From assembly GCF_024679095.1 (NCBI RefSeq), contig NC_066518.1, positions 9,308,583-9,372,582 on the forward strand: a stretch of DNA of 64,000 nucleotides, in the 5' to 3' direction. The position numbers and the translations under genes are program-made. Below the pieces are notes generated by a model that worked only from the letters and a program-made list of their open reading frames with translations, was not told the DNA's origin and ran no database searches. Numbering within the stretch: position 1 is the first letter of the stretch; each line of letters begins with the position of its first letter. Below are positions 60,431 to 64,000 of the stretch, in pieces. The stretch is from Eriocheir sinensis. Its lineage: Eukaryota; Arthropoda; Malacostraca; Decapoda; Varunidae.

Positions 60431-61040
60431 ATTTTCTGGGGATCTGCAAGAATTGATCAGCAGGGTGTTTTGTAGACGTTGGGGGAGGGAGGGTTGGGGG
60501 GTTGGGGGTGGAATTTCAGTTTGATTAGAAGAAATGAATTTGGTATACTTCCTCTTTCTCTCTCACCCTTTTTTATCGCCCTCCACAAATTAAGGAAATC
60601 AGAGCGTCCACGAGTAGTTTATAGCCTGTTCTTGGCGGGGACAGAATCATGACCAGGCAGAGTACATCACGTGGCCGCGGCTTTTAGAACACGGCGCGGC
60701 CCGGCGAGGAGGGGCAGCAGGGAGTGTTGTACATTTGCCCGGAGCGACCCGTGTTCCTGTCAGGCGGAGGACTTTTTTTGTAATCATCGACAAACCGGTT
60801 GACATGAACTGTGGATTTATGCATTTGTACTCTAACTTGGCTTGTTTGTTCATGCATTCTTTCTTTCTCTATTCATTTACCTACTTATTTGAATACCTGC
60901 TTGTTTATATGTGTTTTTGGCATTAAATGAGTCGTGATCAAATTTAGCTTTAGTGTAAAGTTTTTGGTGTATAATAAGACAACCAGTGCTTTGGCGCCAG
61001 TGCTCACCTCGGCGGATAAAGGTACAAAGAAGGTTACGCT
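60431..61040. other. Unique sequence, no gene seen
   Basis: Includes a GC-rich part (60,650-60,765) and AT-rich remainder. No supportable exon. Confidence 0.35.
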
Positions 61041-61246
61041 AGATTAGGGTAGGTTAGGGTAAGTTAGGTTAGGTTAGGTTAAGTCAGGCTAAGTTAGGAT
61101 AGATTAAGTTAGGTTAGATTAGGTTTGGTTTGGTTAGTTTAGGTTAGATTAGTTTTGGGTTAGGTTAGGTTAAATTAGGTTTGGGTACGTTACGTTAGAT
61201 TAGGTTTGGGTAGGTTGTTAGGTTAGGTTAGATTATGTTTGGTTAG
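61041..61246 (+). repeat. Interstitial TTAGG telomere-like array, degenerate
   Basis: About 205 bases of GGTTA/TTAGG units with variants TTAGA, TTTGG, AAGTT and CAGGC, all in the same orientation. TTAGG is the ancestral arthropod telomere repeat. The degree of decay suggests an old interstitial tract, not a chromosome end. Confidence 0.9.
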
Positions 61247-62082
61247 AGGGCATTGCTTTCATTCATGTGCCGAGTAGTGTCACTAATTAGTTTTTTTTCA
61301 TTTTTTTCTTAGCTCCCGAAGACTTTGACCGTCTGATTGACCAGCAGTATTTTAGTCTTCTTTCGGGTTTATTTCCACGCATGCCATTCCTTTTAGATCA
61401 TTAGCTCTCGATTACGTTGTCTATCCTCAAGTCTGTATCCTCATTTTAGCTTAGGATGAGGTAATAGAGAATTACTAGTTTTACCATTACAAGTTAACAC
61501 GTAGGGATGAAGAGGTGTGACCTTGTGGTAGTACGCCTATTCCTCTTTGGACTAGTATGAAACAGGACACAAACGCACTTAGAAAAAAAAAACTATACAT
61601 GATCATCATCGCGTTATGAGACTTTTAGTGGTACATTAGTCGCAGAGTCAGGGCCTTAAGTAATAAAAAAAATATACATTACATCGTTAGTTATTCAGCA
61701 TAGTACGTGGCTGATCTAAGACTGGCATGCTCCCCGCTCATCTCCGCCCAACGAGGCTCTAATCATCCTTTTCTTTTACTGCTTTTTCTCCAGCGATTAC
61801 GTGCAGTCCGTGATGGTGGAGCCTTTTAAAGCTGCTTGATGGCGCAGCCTTTTAAAAGTTGAAATTAAGTGACCTGCAATATTACTAACCGTTGTTTTAC
61901 TATTTGCAGAGTATTGGCCTTCCTTTTATTAGCCGGGGTTAAGAGTCTCGAAATGAAGAGCAGGGCTTTTAAACGTCCCGGAACAGCTTTGCATATACTA
62001 AAAATCCTCGTTCTTATTGTTGTTTTGTTTCGTTGTCTCGTGTTGTGGTTTGGGGTTAATGTGTGTTCGTGTTTTTGTGTGA
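61247..62082. other. Unique sequence, no gene seen
   Basis: Balanced to AT-rich DNA. The phrase GCCTTTTAAAGCTGCTTGATGG is followed by a near repeat (GCAGCCTTTTAAAAG) at 61,823-61,858. An acceptor-like TTTACTATTTGCAG lies at 61,896-61,910, but the following frame is not recognised. Confidence 0.35.
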
Positions 62083-62083
62083 T

Positions 62084-62133
<50 letters not shown>

Positions 62134-62145
62134 TGTGTGTGTGTG
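62083..62145 (+). repeat. TG microsatellite
   Basis: TG array with one ATG break. Confidence 0.96.
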
Positions 62146-63353
62146 CTTATTTTTTACCAGGCATGTCGTGTAGCAATAATAGTACATAGTTTTAAAAAAA
62201 TTCTATTCCATTTGTATTTGTTTGAGCTTATTAACAGGTTTGCCTTTTTTGTTGTTTTCGAGACAAGGACACGGATCAAGGACAAAACAAAACAAAGCAA
62301 AAAATAAAATAAAAGAAAACGTTATCAGTATGGCCGAGGGAAGACTAAACCAAATAGTTTCAAAATTAGCAATACATTTACATCGCGTTAAGTTTCTGTC
62401 GTTACGAAGCTCTTTCAGAAATTAGCGCAAGGTGTGAAATAAACTGTGGCAAAGTATAATAGTGATTCAACCGAGAAAATCCAGAAAATCGAGGTAACAC
62501 AGCTGCTGAAATGCGTAGTAGGCAAGACTTGTCGAGAAGGCGTTGAACTGAAACATAAAACCGCTGCTGAATAATGAAACAGCTCTCCAAATTTAAACAG
62601 GAACTTTACGCGTCTCAACTCTCACCTGCCGTTGTATTTCTGTTGTCCTCGTTATCTTGAGATCTTGGAGCGTGTCACCTGTTACCTGTGTGTCTGTATG
62701 CCGATGACTTTATCTTGAACCTGATCTCTCTCTTTCTCCTCCTCTTTGTCCAACTTCTTCAGGGCTGTAACGCGTCCTTCAGGTGGTACTTTCTTTCTCC
62801 TTATAAACTTCTCTTCCATTAGTGTGTGTTTGTATGTGTGAGTGAGTGTTTGTGTGTGTGTCAGTGTATATGAATGTTGTATTTTGTGTGTCAGTCTGTC
62901 TGTTTGCCCCCCCCCCCCCACACACACACACACCGACCTCCCCCTTCACCCACACAACACCCCACCCACCCACCCCAACACTCCACCCTTAATCTGTTGT
63001 GTAGCGCAGTTCGGATGATGACACAGAGAGCAGTGGAATCCATCGCATTTCGTCCACCTTTCCGTGCTCATAATTTTGGGCTGCAGTGGCGCGTGGAAAT
63101 TTCGTTACCGAGTTAGATTGAAGTGATGATGAAGGTGGAGATGAATGCGAGGGAAAACATTTAGTGTGTGAGTCAAGTTATTTTCTTCCTTTTCTAGTGT
63201 TTTTTTAAATTTTATTTGGTATGTATGTTGGTGTCTGCATTCTTCTCTCTCAGTTTGTATGTCTGTTTCTGTACCTCAGTCTGGGTTTTATCTTTTTGTC
63301 TATCTGTCTGTCTGTCTCTGTCTGTGCCTGTCTGTTTGTCTGCCTGTTTGTAT
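62146..63353. other. Unique sequence with CA/TG patches and one charged minus frame
   Basis: A minus frame at about 62,682-62,815 encodes a charged stretch (VPPEGRVTALKKLDKEEEKE). It continues upstream into repeat-derived text and lacks a good acceptor. A C-run and CA run lie at 62,908-62,932. TGTC words occupy 63,300-63,345. No gene is supported. Confidence 0.4.
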
Positions 63354-63358
63354 GTATG

Positions 63359-63394
<36 letters not shown>

Positions 63395-63416
63395 TGTATG
63401 TATGTATGTATGTATC
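63354..63416 (+). repeat. ATGT tetranucleotide array
   Basis: GTAT/ATGT units, about 60 bases. Confidence 0.96.
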
Positions 63417-64000
63417 TCTCCTCAAGCGCATCTAAAAAAAATGTTCCTCATGACTTCGTGTTTGGTACCTTAAAAAATGAGTTAAAATGACCACGTGAAT
63501 TGCTGGGTAACGAGTGATGCGTGTGTGCTATTATGTGTGTTGCGTTTGTAATATACTAATGGATACTTTTGTCTAATGCGCATTTAGTTAAGCGTCTGCT
63601 GGCACGTCGCTGCTCACACATCACACTCTTACTCCCATCCCGCCATGCACACACACGCACATACATACACACACATACCGACCAACCAGCCAACCAACAA
63701 ACAGACACACATACCTCCTAGCAATTACCATTATGTACCGTACGTTCATTAGCATGGTTAAGATCTTTTTTAATTTTCTTTTTGCTGAACTAGTATTAAT
63801 GTGTATAGTTCTTATTTGTATGTGTCTTTAAATCTCGTAACTGTTTTCACCAATACCATTATAAGATGAGCAGTACACTAGTCAAGTTATGAGGGATGTA
63901 TCTTATAATATGATATTCAATTGTACACACGATCAAAAAAGTGTTGTGTATGGTGATTGTTTGGTCCAATTGTTTGGTAATTGTTTAGTTCAGCTCATTA
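63417..64000. other. Unique sequence, no gene seen
   Basis: AT-leaning, with a short CACA/ATACA patch at 63,645-63,710. Stops in all frames. Confidence 0.35.

Noticed and set aside
61041..61246. A true chromosome end
   Set aside because: The TTAGG units are degenerate and flanked on both sides by long unique sequence, so this is interstitial.

Overview
This window looks like nuclear DNA from an arthropod, most probably a decapod crustacean and plausibly a crab. Three things point that way. Perfect and degenerate copies of the arthropod telomere word TTAGG occur at three places. Microsatellites and minisatellites are extremely dense. Several dispersed repeat families occur in multiple diverged copies in a style I associate with crab genomes. 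The species call is inference. I see no bacterial gene, operon, CRISPR array, rRNA or convincing tRNA. Nearly every open reading frame is an artefact of simple repeats or of long purine/pyrimidine tracts.

Only one host protein-coding exon is well supported: a first coding exon on the + strand with ATG at 44,358. It lies between an acceptor ending at 44,333 (or 44,336/44,339) and a donor at 44,692. It encodes a 111-residue Ser/Pro-rich, probably disordered N-terminus with a 14-3-3-like motif. No other exon of this gene could be recognised, so most of the window is probably intronic or intergenic DNA around it.

Layout. 0-9.7 kb: purine-rich minisatellite, a 204-bp inverted-repeat element (717-920), many dinucleotide tracts, a TAGGG array and a degenerate 137-bp repeat. 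9.7-10.3 kb: a decayed minus-strand LINE endonuclease domain. 10.3-25 kb: pyrimidine-rich DNA with very long CT arrays, and a 237-bp inverted-repeat element embedded in TTAGG repeats (21.4-21.75 kb). 25-29.7 kb: successive tandem arrays of about 115-145 bp. The last one carries, in six consecutive units, a pyrimidine tract followed by CAG and a GTAAGT-like word, the layout of a recursive (zero-length exon) splice site. 31.3-32.2 kb: a retroelement C-terminal fragment between two CTA arrays. 33-36.7 kb: 18-bp and 16-bp minisatellites, the latter about 1.5 kb. 38.5-40.4 kb: a dispersed element, a GC-rich patch, then 68-bp and 87-bp minisatellites. 43.5-44.7 kb: a 50-bp array, a dispersed element inside a GTTAGT microsatellite, and the coding exon. 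45-64 kb: purine-rich tracts, balanced-composition islands that could be regulatory, a nested transposon cluster (57.7-58.7 kb) and an interstitial TTAGG block (61.0-61.25 kb).

For reference I name three dispersed families. Family A has four copies (44.0, 48.9, 57.7 and 58.1 kb). Family B is a short A-rich element with at least six copies on both strands. Family C has two copies (27.5 and 38.6 kb). These names are mine, and the families were recognised only by comparing parts of this window with each other.
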